Assembly: GCF_019904155.1 (NCBI RefSeq)
Contig: NZ_JAHCMB010000051.1
Location: 20,976 to 84,975, forward strand
DNA from: Paenibacillus sinensis
GTDB lineage: Bacteria > Bacillota > Bacilli > Paenibacillales > Paenibacillaceae
Length of the DNA: 64,000 nt
Reading direction: 5' to 3'
Below the pieces are notes generated by a model. It ran no database searches, had not been told where the DNA came from, and saw nothing but the letters and a program-made list of their open reading frames with translations. Positions 9,149 to 19,400 of the stretch are shown here, in pieces (within the stretch, counting starts at the first letter, position 1; each line of letters begins with the position of its first letter). Position numbers and translations under genes: made by a program.

Positions 9149-9892
9149 CTACACGCCGGTCACTTGCACCGCCGGCTTGAATACGGCGCCATGCAGCCGG
9201 CTGCCTTCCAGCGAAGCCTGAAGCCCGGCAAGGCCAACCTCCAGCACCTTTGTCTGCGGCGCATTTACCAGTCGGAGCCAGCGGTCTTCTTCGACAAGCA
9301 GCCTCATAGCGGACCGATGCTCGGCTGCGATGCCCATCCTGACCCATTCGATACCGGTCGCCCCGTTGGAATGGCGGATTTTCTCCGGCCGCTGAGGCGG
9401 ATCATAGAGCGAGACGACAAAGGGCAGACCCAGCGGCTCCGTCGCGAACAGGCTGTAGCTCACCTTGACGTTATCGGGGCGCGTTCGGCTGCCATGAATC
9501 AACCGCGAGGTTTTGAGACCCGAGCGCCGCAGCGATTGGCGAATTGCCGCAAGCTGCTCGACACGCCCTACGCTTCCGGCATCCCCGTGTACGGTGGCAG
9601 AGTCATCCGGCTCCAGGGCCACATCACACCAGCCTTCCTGCACCTTTGCCCAGTAAGCCCAGCGTCTGCCGGCGGCGCGTCCGAACAGCAGACCGAGTGG
9701 CGGGATAAAGAAAGTCAGTGATTTCGGAATTTGAAACAGCTCGATGAACGGCCCTTCCTCGAACCAGATGAAGGCGTTAAGCGCACGCTTTGGCGCACTG
9801 CCCCACTGGACCGTGAAGCCCAGCGCTTCGTAATTCCTTACAACATCAGCTACATTGTCCACTCTGCATAAAATATGGCTGCATTTCAGCAT
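9149..9892 (-). CDS. VOC/glyoxalase-like protein inside the metallophore operon
   Basis: A 247-residue protein starting with a typical VOC strand, HILCRVDNVADVVRNYEALG, followed by FIWFEEGPFIELFQIP. It resembles the larger glyoxalase-like domain proteins (about 250 residues) of Firmicutes. The C-terminal half (SYSLFATEPLGLPFVVSLYD and onward) looks like the second half of that fold. Its start at ATG 9892 overlaps the end of the reductase-methyltransferase gene by 47 bases in another frame, and it sits 32 bases before the terminal NRPS. It is therefore co-transcribed with both. VOC proteins are not part of the pyochelin or yersiniabactin pathways. A role in tailoring, metal handling or self-protection is only a guess. 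Confidence 0.75.
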   Translation of the reverse strand: MLKCSHILCRVDNVADVVRNYEALGFTVQWGSAPKRALNAFIWFEEGPFIELFQIPKSLTFFIPPLGLLFGRAAGRRWAYWAKVQEGWCDVALEPDDSATVHGDAGSVGRVEQLAAIRQSLRRSGLKTSRLIHGSRTRPDNVKVSYSLFATEPLGLPFVVSLYDPPQRPEKIRHSNGATGIEWVRMGIAAEHRSAMRLLVEEDRWLRLVNAPQTKVLEVGLAGLQASLEGSRLHGAVFKPAVQVTGV

Positions 9893-12347
9893 GGCTTCCC
9901 TTCCTCACGATGAAAAGTTTTTGTCCGAGCGGTGCAAGCGCATGATCGCTGTCAGGCAGCACTTTTACCAGGGGCGCTCCCGCCTTGCGCATTACCTCAA
10001 GCCACTGCTCAACGGACATAAACGTCGAGTCCGAGTTTTGGCGATCATCCTCCGGCCTGGTCATCATAAATGCTTGCGAGATAAGCATTTCCGTATATTC
10101 GCGGGTTGGTTCGGTTATTAGCATCCAGCCGTCATTCGCCAGGCATCCCATCATTTCCCGAACGACAGCGTCGGTATCGCGGGCATTGTTGAGCATGCCT
10201 GCCGCTATGACGACATCATAGCTTGATGGGTCCAGTCCCTGGGCGGTTAAGCTCTGATCGATATCGGCGACCTGATAGTCCATCCATGGACAATCGGCAT
10301 ACCGCTCACGCGCCGCTGAGATGAAAAACCGTGAGATGTCCGTAAACATGTACTTAACCTGCACGCCCTCAGCCGCAGCAGATTGAAGCACGCGCACAAC
10401 TTCGTCGGTGGTTGCGCCGGTTCCCGCACCCAGCTCCAGAATCCGCAGTGCAGGCGGGGCAGCCTGTCCCGGTGCAGAAAATGCGTGCCTCCGCTTCAGA
10501 CCGGCCATACGCAAAACCGCCTCTGCCACCGACTTGTTCAAATACCGTGCCATCACCGTGTCACGGTAAAGCGCCCCTGCTATATCCATCCGCCCTTCCG
10601 GGAACAGCAGCTGGGCGGCCTGCTGCTCATCCCGCAGCAGCTCCGGCAGCCGATCCGCATTCGCAGTCAAATAATCGATGATGCTGCGCGGGCCAAGCTT
10701 ATTCTCCCATGCGTTTCTTGCGGCTTCCCAGCATTTGCTTACGTATGCCTTCTCTATCCTGGCAGCACTTGCATAGCTGTTCCATCGCTGCTGCAAGTAG
10801 CCCCTGCTTGTGAGCAGCCGCAGCCAGCGCCGGAGAAGATGGCGATGGCGGGGCGCCGCTCTGGCCGCTTCGCAGATATCGTCTTCGTGCCGGAATACGC
10901 CCTCTTCCGGCAATGCCCCGAGCGTCTGCAGCACATGCAACATCGACAGCAATGCCGCGCGGTCCAGCCGCTCCACACAGTCGCTGACCTGCTGTGCAGT
11001 CAAATGGCTGATTTCCGCCTCCGCCCCAGCAGCGCAGGCGATTATCGCGCTTATTGCCTCGCTTGTCTCGTTCGTTTCATTTCCCTTCTCCGCCTTGCTT
11101 GTCAAATTCGCGCTGATTGCCTTCTCCGCCTCGCCTGTCTCCTCCGCTTCCCCGGCGGCCTGCTGCGTCGCTTCCCTGCCCGCCAGCGCTGCCATATGGG
11201 CATTTAGCCCGGCCTCCTGTTCCAGGGCCTCCGGTTCCCAGCCCTCATCTCCCCCGGCCTGAACGAGCTTCGCCGCCTCCTTCAGGATGCTGGCAGGCAG
11301 CGGCTGATAGGCGAGCTGCGGCCGCAGCGCCTGATATCCGAGCGCTCGGGTCAGCTCCTGCCATTGGCGGGAACACAGCAGCTCCTGCTGGGCTCTCGTA
11401 TCCGAGGTCTCCGCTCCGAGCAGCCTGTCCCGCATGGCGAGCAAATCTTGGCCGATCGCCCCCGTCCATTGGCGCAGCAGAACGTCCCGGTAGGTGTCCG
11501 CATTCGGACTGCCGAGAATCTCGGCGCTGCGCTCTTCCATCCGGGCTTCCTTCAGCAGCTCCGCCGGCAGATCAGGCACATCCGGCACATGCAGCCGGGG
11601 ATGCCATAGCACAGGGCCATGAGTGTCCACCAGCGACAGCCTGCCTGCTGCCGTGCCGATTGTTAGGCTATGCAGCAGATGCAAATGATTGTCCGAGTCG
11701 TAGGGGTCCACCTCGTTATGCGCCCGGAGCGTAAACGGAACGCCGCCCAGCAGCCCGCTGACCAGTTGGAACGGTCCTTCGTCCTCTACAATATAGTTGA
11801 TTTTCCAGGGACGTATCGACGGCACCGCCTCCATCAAAATATGCATCAGCGGATAAGAGACCTGTGTTGCGCAGGCAGCATCAATGTACAGTAGCTGCTG
11901 ATTCGCAAGCAGCGTCCGGGCGCAGGCTGTGAAACTCCTCACAGCGGGTAAATGCGCGTACAGCTCGCCGATGGCGTAATGAACGCCTCGCCGCCTCGCC
12001 ACTTTCATGCAGGCCGCCATATCCTGATGATGCACCGGATGCTCCTGCAGCACGGAAATGCCGCTCTCCAGCAGCGCAAGCGCAAGCTCCGTCCCGTCTC
12101 CGCCCATCACCCCGGAGCGCAGTACGACGCATGCCAGATCAATATCGCCCGGTAGCTGATCCAGCTGCGTATACAGCGGCACGCCATGACGAGCTGCGCA
12201 TTGCCGTGAGCGCTCGCTGCCTTTTGCTAGCAGACCGGCCAGTTCGAACCTCTCCGGCAGCGCCTTGACCGCCTCCAGATAAAACTGTCCAAACCTTGAA
12301 CCGCATACTAGCGTTCGGATCGTTCCGTTATGCCCCTTGTCGCTCAT
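9846..12347 (-). CDS. Thiazolinyl imide reductase fused to a stand-alone NRPS-type methyltransferase
   Basis: An 833-residue fusion. Residues 1 to about 360 match the Irp3/PchG thiazolinyl imide reductase family (Gfo/Idh/MocA fold). They have the nucleotide-binding opening TLVCGSRFGQFYLEAV and the family stretch VEDEGPFQLVSGLLGGVPF, and would reduce a thiazoline on the NRPS to a thiazolidine with NADPH. Residues 385-450 are an Ala/Glu/Thr-rich low-complexity linker. Residues 450-815 are a methyltransferase like those inserted in the A domains of this cluster, with intact ILELGAGTGATTD (636-648). Family reductases are about 350-370 residues and carry no such domain. Start ATG at 12347 overlaps the TGA of the previous gene (ATGA), indicating coupled translation. 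Confidence 0.88.
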   Translation of the reverse strand: MSDKGHNGTIRTLVCGSRFGQFYLEAVKALPERFELAGLLAKGSERSRQCAARHGVPLYTQLDQLPGDIDLACVVLRSGVMGGDGTELALALLESGISVLQEHPVHHQDMAACMKVARRRGVHYAIGELYAHLPAVRSFTACARTLLANQQLLYIDAACATQVSYPLMHILMEAVPSIRPWKINYIVEDEGPFQLVSGLLGGVPFTLRAHNEVDPYDSDNHLHLLHSLTIGTAAGRLSLVDTHGPVLWHPRLHVPDVPDLPAELLKEARMEERSAEILGSPNADTYRDVLLRQWTGAIGQDLLAMRDRLLGAETSDTRAQQELLCSRQWQELTRALGYQALRPQLAYQPLPASILKEAAKLVQAGGDEGWEPEALEQEAGLNAHMAALAGREATQQAAGEAEETGEAEKAISANLTSKAEKGNETNETSEAISAIIACAAGAEAEISHLTAQQVSDCVERLDRAALLSMLHVLQTLGALPEEGVFRHEDDICEAARAAPRHRHLLRRWLRLLTSRGYLQQRWNSYASAARIEKAYVSKCWEAARNAWENKLGPRSIIDYLTANADRLPELLRDEQQAAQLLFPEGRMDIAGALYRDTVMARYLNKSVAEAVLRMAGLKRRHAFSAPGQAAPPALRILELGAGTGATTDEVVRVLQSAAAEGVQVKYMFTDISRFFISAARERYADCPWMDYQVADIDQSLTAQGLDPSSYDVVIAAGMLNNARDTDAVVREMMGCLANDGWMLITEPTREYTEMLISQAFMMTRPEDDRQNSDSTFMSVEQWLEVMRKAGAPLVKVLPDSDHALAPLGQKLFIVRKGSHAEMQPYFMQSGQCS

Positions 12348-13468
12348 CCTTGTCTCGCCCCCGTTTCACTGACGGAGCAGGTGAACCCTGCATTGTGCCG
12401 ACGAAGCGCCTCAATCATCTTCGCCGGGTCTACGCCCTCCGAAGCGAGATAGCAGCCGGGCACCGCTCCGCCGTCCTTCAGCACCAGCAGGGCTGCATGA
12501 GCCGCAACAATGCCGGACAGCCGATTCCAGTCGCCGCGGTACAGCAGCTGCCCCATAAGAGCAAGCCGCCGTCCTTCCCTCGTCCCTTCGGCCAGCAGTT
12601 CGAACTGCGCATACCCGCCGTCCGCATCTGCGCCTGCGGCGTATTGCTCGGCCAGCAGCCGGGCAGAAGCGATTTTCTGCTCCTCCGTCTTGTACTGCTG
12701 CAGCGCTTTGATCGTCATGAACTTGCCAAGCACCGACATATCCGAATAAGTATTATAGAAGCAGGCGTAGCCCAGCCCATTGCGCCGTGCCATCTCCAGG
12801 AACTCGAAGCTCAGCACCGGATAGGCGTCACGCTTGCCCGCAGGTGCCGTGAAGGTGTAGGTCTGCCGGGATGAGCCGTTGATTCTATGCGCTTGTCCGT
12901 CGAGGCAGCAGGCCATGCCGTGTCCGGCGTCCTCGCCGATGCTGCACACGATATCATAAGCCGCATTGAGCGAAAATTCGCCCGAGCCTGCAAAGAACAG
13001 CTCCAGCCGCTCCACCTCGTCAAAATAGGCTTGCGCGGCATACACCGGCAGCATCTCCGACAGGCCGGGGTAAATCCCGGCCGATACGATAAACGTCAGG
13101 CCCTTGGCGGCCATCTCGGGCAAATGCTTCTTGAGCTGCCGGTACAGTTGCTCGTCCCCGGCCGCGTCCACATAATGCGCGGACTGCCGCAGCGCGGCAA
13201 GAGCTACACGGTCCAAGATGATCTTCGCCGGACCGGCGCAATTGACGACAATATCGCATTCGGCGCAGAAGGCAAGCAGCGCTTCCTCGTCGAATACATC
13301 CACTTCCATACACTGAATGGATTGCCCCAGCTCCCGGAACGGTCTGTAACGGTTCTCCGCATCCCTTCCGCCCAGCACAATCCGGCAGCCTGAGGCAGCC
13401 AACAGCACCTCCGCCGCCCCCTGCCCCACTTTACCGGTAGCTCCAAGCAAGCCGATCGTTACGGTCAT
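12344..13468 (-). CDS. Saccharopine dehydrogenase-like NAD(P)-binding protein
   Basis: A 374-residue protein beginning with a Rossmann fold (IGLLGATGKVGQGAAEVL) and ordinary saccharopine-dehydrogenase-like features: VVNCAGPAKI, YVDAAGDEQLY, FIVSAGIYPGLSEMLP. I chose ATG 13468 because GAGGAGGAGAGG lies directly upstream and the start is 19 bases after the NRPS stop. An upstream in-frame start would add 25 residues and overlap the NRPS. Lying between two assembly-line genes, it is probably a second reductase or dehydrogenase acting on a bound intermediate or released product. No counterpart is needed for pyochelin or yersiniabactin, so its step is unknown. Confidence 0.8.
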   Translation of the reverse strand: MTVTIGLLGATGKVGQGAAEVLLAASGCRIVLGGRDAENRYRPFRELGQSIQCMEVDVFDEEALLAFCAECDIVVNCAGPAKIILDRVALAALRQSAHYVDAAGDEQLYRQLKKHLPEMAAKGLTFIVSAGIYPGLSEMLPVYAAQAYFDEVERLELFFAGSGEFSLNAAYDIVCSIGEDAGHGMACCLDGQAHRINGSSRQTYTFTAPAGKRDAYPVLSFEFLEMARRNGLGYACFYNTYSDMSVLGKFMTIKALQQYKTEEQKIASARLLAEQYAAGADADGGYAQFELLAEGTREGRRLALMGQLLYRGDWNRLSGIVAAHAALLVLKDGGAVPGCYLASEGVDPAKMIEALRRHNAGFTCSVSETGARQG

Positions 13469-13487
13469 CGCCCTCTCCTCCTCTCTG

Positions 13488-16400
13488 CTAAATAACGCCT
13501 TCTTCATATTCAATCTTGTCCGCGGCTTCATGCAGGGCCTCAATCAGCTCTGCAAGACCGCCAAGCGTCGGCGCGGCGAACAATTGCTGCAGGGTCATTT
13601 CAATGCCAAGCCGCTCCTTCATTGCGTTGACACACTGGATTGCACGCAGGGAATCTCCGCCCATATGGAAGAAGCTGTCCTCCAGACCGGGCTCCCCGCA
13701 CCCAAGCACCTCTTGCCACAGCGCCGCAAGCTGCCGCTGCAGCTCTGTAACGGGCAGAACGCCCGCCTTCGCCGCAGGTCGTTCCATACGTAGACCGAGA
13801 GCGGCAAGCGCTTTGCGGTCCACTTTGCCGTTCGCGGATAACGGCAGCTCGTCCAGCAGCATAAGGGCGGCCGGCACCATATAATCCGGCAGCCTGCGGC
13901 GCAGGACATCACCCAGCCGCTCCGGCACCAGATGCGCCGCCGTCTCCGGCGCCTGTGCAATGAACAGCTGCTGTCCATAAATTTCGGAGGCAAGCTCGGC
14001 CTCCGGACTGCCGCCGACGAGCCGGTATCCGGCCTCTTGCAGCAGTTCCTTCCACCGCTCGCCCGGCAGGAGCGGAAGCTGTCTGTGCTGCCGCTCATCC
14101 TCAAACCGGCTGAAGCCATCTTCGAAGAAGCCGGCTGTCGTCAACAGCAAGGTGCTGTCCTCTACAGCTTCCGTGAACAGCAGAATGCCGCCTGGCGCCA
14201 GCAGCTGCCGCAGATGCTTCAGCATCGCCCCGATCTTGACGGCGCGGTGCAGCGTGTTGTCCGCTACGACAACATCGTACAGATGCGGCTCGCAGCCTTG
14301 CGTCTGTGGATTCTCATTCATATCGAACCGCATATATTCCAGCAGATCGGCCTGACTATGCCCTGCTCTTGCACGCTCGATGAAGAAATCGGACTCATCC
14401 GAATACATATAATGATGTCCGCGTCCCGCAGGAAGCAGCGGTGCCAGGATATCGGCAAAGCCCCCGGAGCGGGTTCCGATTTCGAGCACACGCAGCGGCT
14501 TGTCCGGGTGATGGGCGTGAATGATTGTGCGGAACAGCGCCTGCAGCAGCTCGTTGTAGAACGGAGCCGCTGCGTTATACGGATGAAGCGCCTCTGGCGT
14601 CAGAAATGTATCCTTCTCCAAAAAAAGCTCCAACGGCTCGATGCCGCCTTGCAGCAAGCCGGTAATGGAAGCGCGGGATTCCCGGAACAGTCTGTGTACC
14701 TGTTCGATCTTCATCGCAAGCCCAGGATGCCGCTCCAGTACTTCCGCCGCCCGTCCGGCCGGCATCTCCCGGGACAGCGGCCGGATGGCTGTATACATGT
14801 CACTCGGCTCGCGCTCCAGCCAGCCGTCCTCCACGAGCGCAGCCAGCCAGTGGAGCAGCAGCGTCTCATAACGCGGCTGCACCTTCATGCGCCGCATCAG
14901 TTCATGCTGCGAGCAGCGCTCCCCTTCCCGCGTATACAAGCCGCAGCCAATGAAAGCATCCCGGATGGCGCAGATGCTGGCGCTCTCAAGCTCATACCGG
15001 TATGCGGCGATCGCCTCTGGATCGGCAGCAGACAGCAGTCGCTTCATGGTCAGCTGCTCCGCCGCTTCCAGCTCCTGGCGGCAACGCCGCAGCGTCTCAG
15101 CATCGGCGCTCTTCAGTTCGAACAGCTCCAGCTCCGGATTCGAATCCAGGACGTCTTTCCCCATTTGCTCAAGATTCCCGATTTGCCCGATTTGCCCAAC
15201 TTGCTCAATTCGCTCAATCTGTCCAATTTGTTCAACCTGCCCAACAACATAGCCCGTCAGCCGCTGCTCTCCCGCCTCTTCACCGGCGACCAGCACGACG
15301 GCCTCCTTCACACCTGGGAGCTGCTTCATTGCCGCTTCAATCTCGCCAAGCTCGATGCGATGCCCCCGTATTTTCACCTGATAATCCTCGCGCCCGAGAA
15401 ACTCAAGACAGCCGTCCGGCAAATAGCGTCCCTTGTCGCCCGTAGAATATAGGCGCTCTCCTGTGCGAGGGTGAAGGATGAACCGCTCCCTTGTCTTGTC
15501 CTCGTCCCGCCAGTAGCCCCGGGCAAGCCCGGTTCCGCCGATGTACAATCCCCCGGGTACCCAGACGGGACAATCTTCCAGCAGTTCATTCAGCACGTAA
15601 TAGCGCTGATTGGCTAATGGATAGCCATAAGGGATGCTTTTCCATTCAGACTTAATATCTTCAATAACAAAACAGTTGGACCAAATGGAAGCCTCGGTTG
15701 CTCCGCCAAGCCCTGCCACCTGCGCGTTCCGGAAAAGTCCCCGGATTCGTTCCGGCAGATCCAGCGGAATCCAGTCGCCGCTGAGCAGAACGAGGCGCAG
15801 AGCCTGGGGAAGCTGCTGATCCGGCTTGCGGGCAGTATCTTTCGCCCCTCCGCAAGCATGCTCCAGCAGCATCTGCATGAAGGCCGGGACCGTGTTCCAC
15901 AACGTTACCTGCTCCTGCTCCATCCAGGCGAGCCAGCGGGCCGGATCTCTCAAGCTCTCTGCCTCCGGCAATATAATTGCCGCTCCCGCCGCCAGCAGAC
16001 CGAACACGTCATACACCGACAGATCGAAATTCAGACTGGACAAGGACAGCACCCGGTCCCCGCATCCCACCCCGAATCTGCGGTTAATATCCAGCACCGT
16101 GTTGACCGCGCCGCGATGGTCGATTATGACCCCCTTCGGCTTGCCCGTCGATCCCGACGTATAGATGACGTAAGCCAGATTTTCCGGCCTGGACGCAGAC
16201 CCCGGCGCAGTTTTTGCATGCTCGCCCGGCGTTATCCGGTCCGCCTGAAGCCGCTCAATACCCTCCGGCCACGCAAGCCCGCCGTCAATCCACGATTGGG
16301 TGAGCGCAACTTTAACCCCGCCATCTTCCAATATTTCATGCAGACGAGCCTTGGGATAGGATGGGTCAAGAGGCAGATAAGCCGCCCCCGCCTTCAAAAT

Positions 16401-19400
16401 GCCAAGCGCCGCCGCCACCTGCTCCCAGCCCTTCTCCATCACGATCGCTACAAGCGTGTCAGGCAACACGTTCCGTTCGCGCAGCAGCGCCGCAATCTCA
16501 TCCGACAGGCGGTCCAGCTCGCCGTAGGTCAGGATGCGTCCCGAAGCGATGACGGCGAGCTGTTCCGGCCGCAATGCAGCCTGCCGTGTGAACAGCCCGT
16601 CCAGTGTATCGGGCGATAGCGGCGCCGCCGTCTCATTCGCCCTGCGCCTTGCCTCAAGCCGCGGAAGGTCGATCAGGCTCGCACGAACCGCCTGCCATGA
16701 ACGCTCATCCTCCGCCAGCCTCAGAAGCAGCTTGCAATAGGCTTCGAACATATCCTCCAGCATCCCTTCCGGGAACAATCCCTCTACCGTATCCCAAATG
16801 AGGAGCAGCTCGCCGTCCTGCTCGACAACCTGATGATCGAGCCACACCTGAGGTGTTTGGGTAATGTTGTACACCAGCTTGCCAAGCCATCGATCGCCTT
16901 CCCCATCCTCATTCCAGTTGTCAACGCCAAGCGCGCTGGTGAAGACGATCGGCATGCTGCCGCCCGTATGAGCTCCGCTGCGTCTCGCCAGCTCGCGCTG
17001 AACCTGAACCCCTCCAACAAGAGGATGATCCAGATCGTCCCACAGCCGCTGCTGCACGTTACGCGCCCGCTCCAGGAACGTGCAGCCGGATGCCATATCA
17101 ACGGCAAGCAGCGTAAGCGACGTGAAATCGCCGACGAGTTCGCCGACTTGCGGATGAAGCGGGAGGCGGTTGAATTGAGTCAGATTGATTGTAAAAGCGG
17201 TGTTCCTGCTCCAGGCCGCCAGTGTCTCGGCATATGCTGCCAGCAGCAGCCCGGACGGAGACAGCCCGGCCCTGGCCGCTTCCTTGCGGAGCTTGTCCCA
17301 TGTCTCGCGCTCCAGCCGGACATCTTGCCGGCAGAAACGCTGCCGTGTGATGGATTCCGGACTTTGCGCCAGCACCAGATCGGGAGCGGGAGGCAGATCG
17401 TCCAGACGATCCAGCCAATACTGAAGATCGCGCTTATAACGTTCGGTCGCTTTGAGCTGCTCCTGCGCCAGCACATAATCGCGGAAAGACAGTTCCAGCT
17501 CCGGCAGAGACCCTCCCGGATTGCGGTACAACCGCCCCCATTCGCTCAACTGATGAAACATGCTCCAGCCGTCAAAGAGCAAATTGTCGAAGCTGATCTG
17601 CAATCGCACCCGGTCGCCTGGCAGCAGTGCGGCACGAACCTCGAACAGCGGCCAGCTATCGGCGGCGAGCACCTGATGCGACATTTCCTCCCGTACGGCC
17701 ATAAGTCGCATCTCCGTCTCTTCCGCGCTCCGCTCCCGCCAGTCCGCGACCCGAATCCGGTAGTCGGGCACATCCTGCAAGATTTGCTGCTCCTGCCCGC
17801 CGGGAAGCACGATCGCTCGCATCATGCCATGCTGCCTGATCAGGGTCTGCCACGCCTGCTCTACCCGCATAATATCCAGTCCGATGCCTTCGATTTCAAA
17901 ATAGCAATGCGTTGATACATTCCCCAGCGCATACACACCTTCCCGGCCCAGCCAATAGGCTTGCTGGATATCCGTTAGCGGGAAAGGAAGATGCTCTTGC
18001 CCGGCTGCCGGCACCAGCTGTGGTAAACCGGCGGAATCGCCGTAGTGCCCCCCGGCCTCAAGCAGCGCTTCAACGCGCTCCGCCAGTCCGGCAATCGTCG
18101 GCGCTTCGAACAGGCTCCCAAGCGGGAGCTGTATGTTCAGCCGTTCGCGCACGCGGGAGATCAGCTTCACCGCCAGTAGCGAATCACCCCCAAGCGAGAA
18201 GAAGTTATCGCTTGCCCCAATATCCGTATTGCCCAGAATGCTGAACCAGATATCGGCAAGCTCGCGCTCTACCGGTGTGCGCGGCAGCGTCTCCGTTACC
18301 GCCTGACCAGTCTTCTGCCAGTTTACGGGAGACGGCAGCGCCCGGCGATTCACCTTGCCGTTGCCGTTTAGCGGCAGCCGTTCCAGCGGGAACAGGACAG
18401 CAGGCAGCATATAGTCCGGAAGTCTGCTGCTCAAATAATCAGCCAACCGCTGCGGATTAAAGCGCCTTATGCGAGCTGGAGCCTGCGCGGCAATAACATG
18501 CATCCCGTAAACATCCGCCGGTTCATCCGGCCCGGGGAACAACGCAGCCGCCGTGTATTCCTTACCAGCAAGCAGCTGCTTCCACTGCTCTGCCGCAAGG
18601 AGAGGCTGCTTCGTCATCTGCCGCGCATCCTGAAAGCGCGTGAAGCCATCCTCCAGAAAGGCCGTTGTGATCTGCTGCAGCCGACTGTTTCGGGTCATCT
18701 CAAGCGCCAGCAGCAGCCCTCCGGGAGCAAGCAGCGACCGGACATTGGCAAGGGAGGATTCGATATTGCGGGCACGGTGCAGCGAATCCGAGGCAAGCAC
18801 AATATCGTAGCTGTGCGCGGCGAATCCCTGCTCCATCGGCGAACGGTCAAGATCAAGCAGCTGACAGGTAACATGGGCGCCAATGGCTCCAAGCCTCTTC
18901 TCCGTTCCACGGAGAAAATGTGCCGATGTATCCGTCAACGTATACGACGCTTCATCCTCCCCCCGCCGCTCAAGGCAGGAGAGCATCGTCCGCGTCAAGC
19001 TGCTGCTGCGCGCCCCGATTTCAATTATGCGCAGCCGTCCCTGGCTGGCCTTCTGCCGTACAGCAGAGTCAATCAACAGCCCAGCAAGCCCGAGACGCAT
19101 GTTCATTCCCGGCATTGCCTCCATGAGCCGCTCTGGCGACAGATCGGCATCCTTCGGGAAGAACACCTCCAGCGGATCGGTCTTGCCCTGCAGCAGATCG
19201 GCGCTGCTGCGGCCGACCTCTTGCAAATACGCTGCAATAGCCTGCGCCGGACTACCGGCACACTCCGAGTCCGCTTCCGCCGCTACGGCCGCAGCCCGGG
19301 CAAGCCCGAATACACCAGGCGCATGCTGACGCACACAGCCTCCCGCTCCCAGCTCCTCCAGCCAGCGCTCCATCATGGCGCGGTATCGCGGCTGAATCTG

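Noticed and set aside
13469..13543. Longer N-terminus of the saccharopine dehydrogenase-like protein
   Set aside because: It would overlap the NRPS end, and a strong ribosome site lies just before ATG 13468.
15161..15248. Short repeats considered as CRISPR or mobile element
   Set aside because: They are in frame within the NRPS and encode a tripeptide repeat.
13932..15452. Plus-strand ORF of 506 codons opposite the large NRPS
   Set aside because: Caused by GC-rich codon bias of the NRPS; composition rich in Arg/Gln/Leu and no domain.
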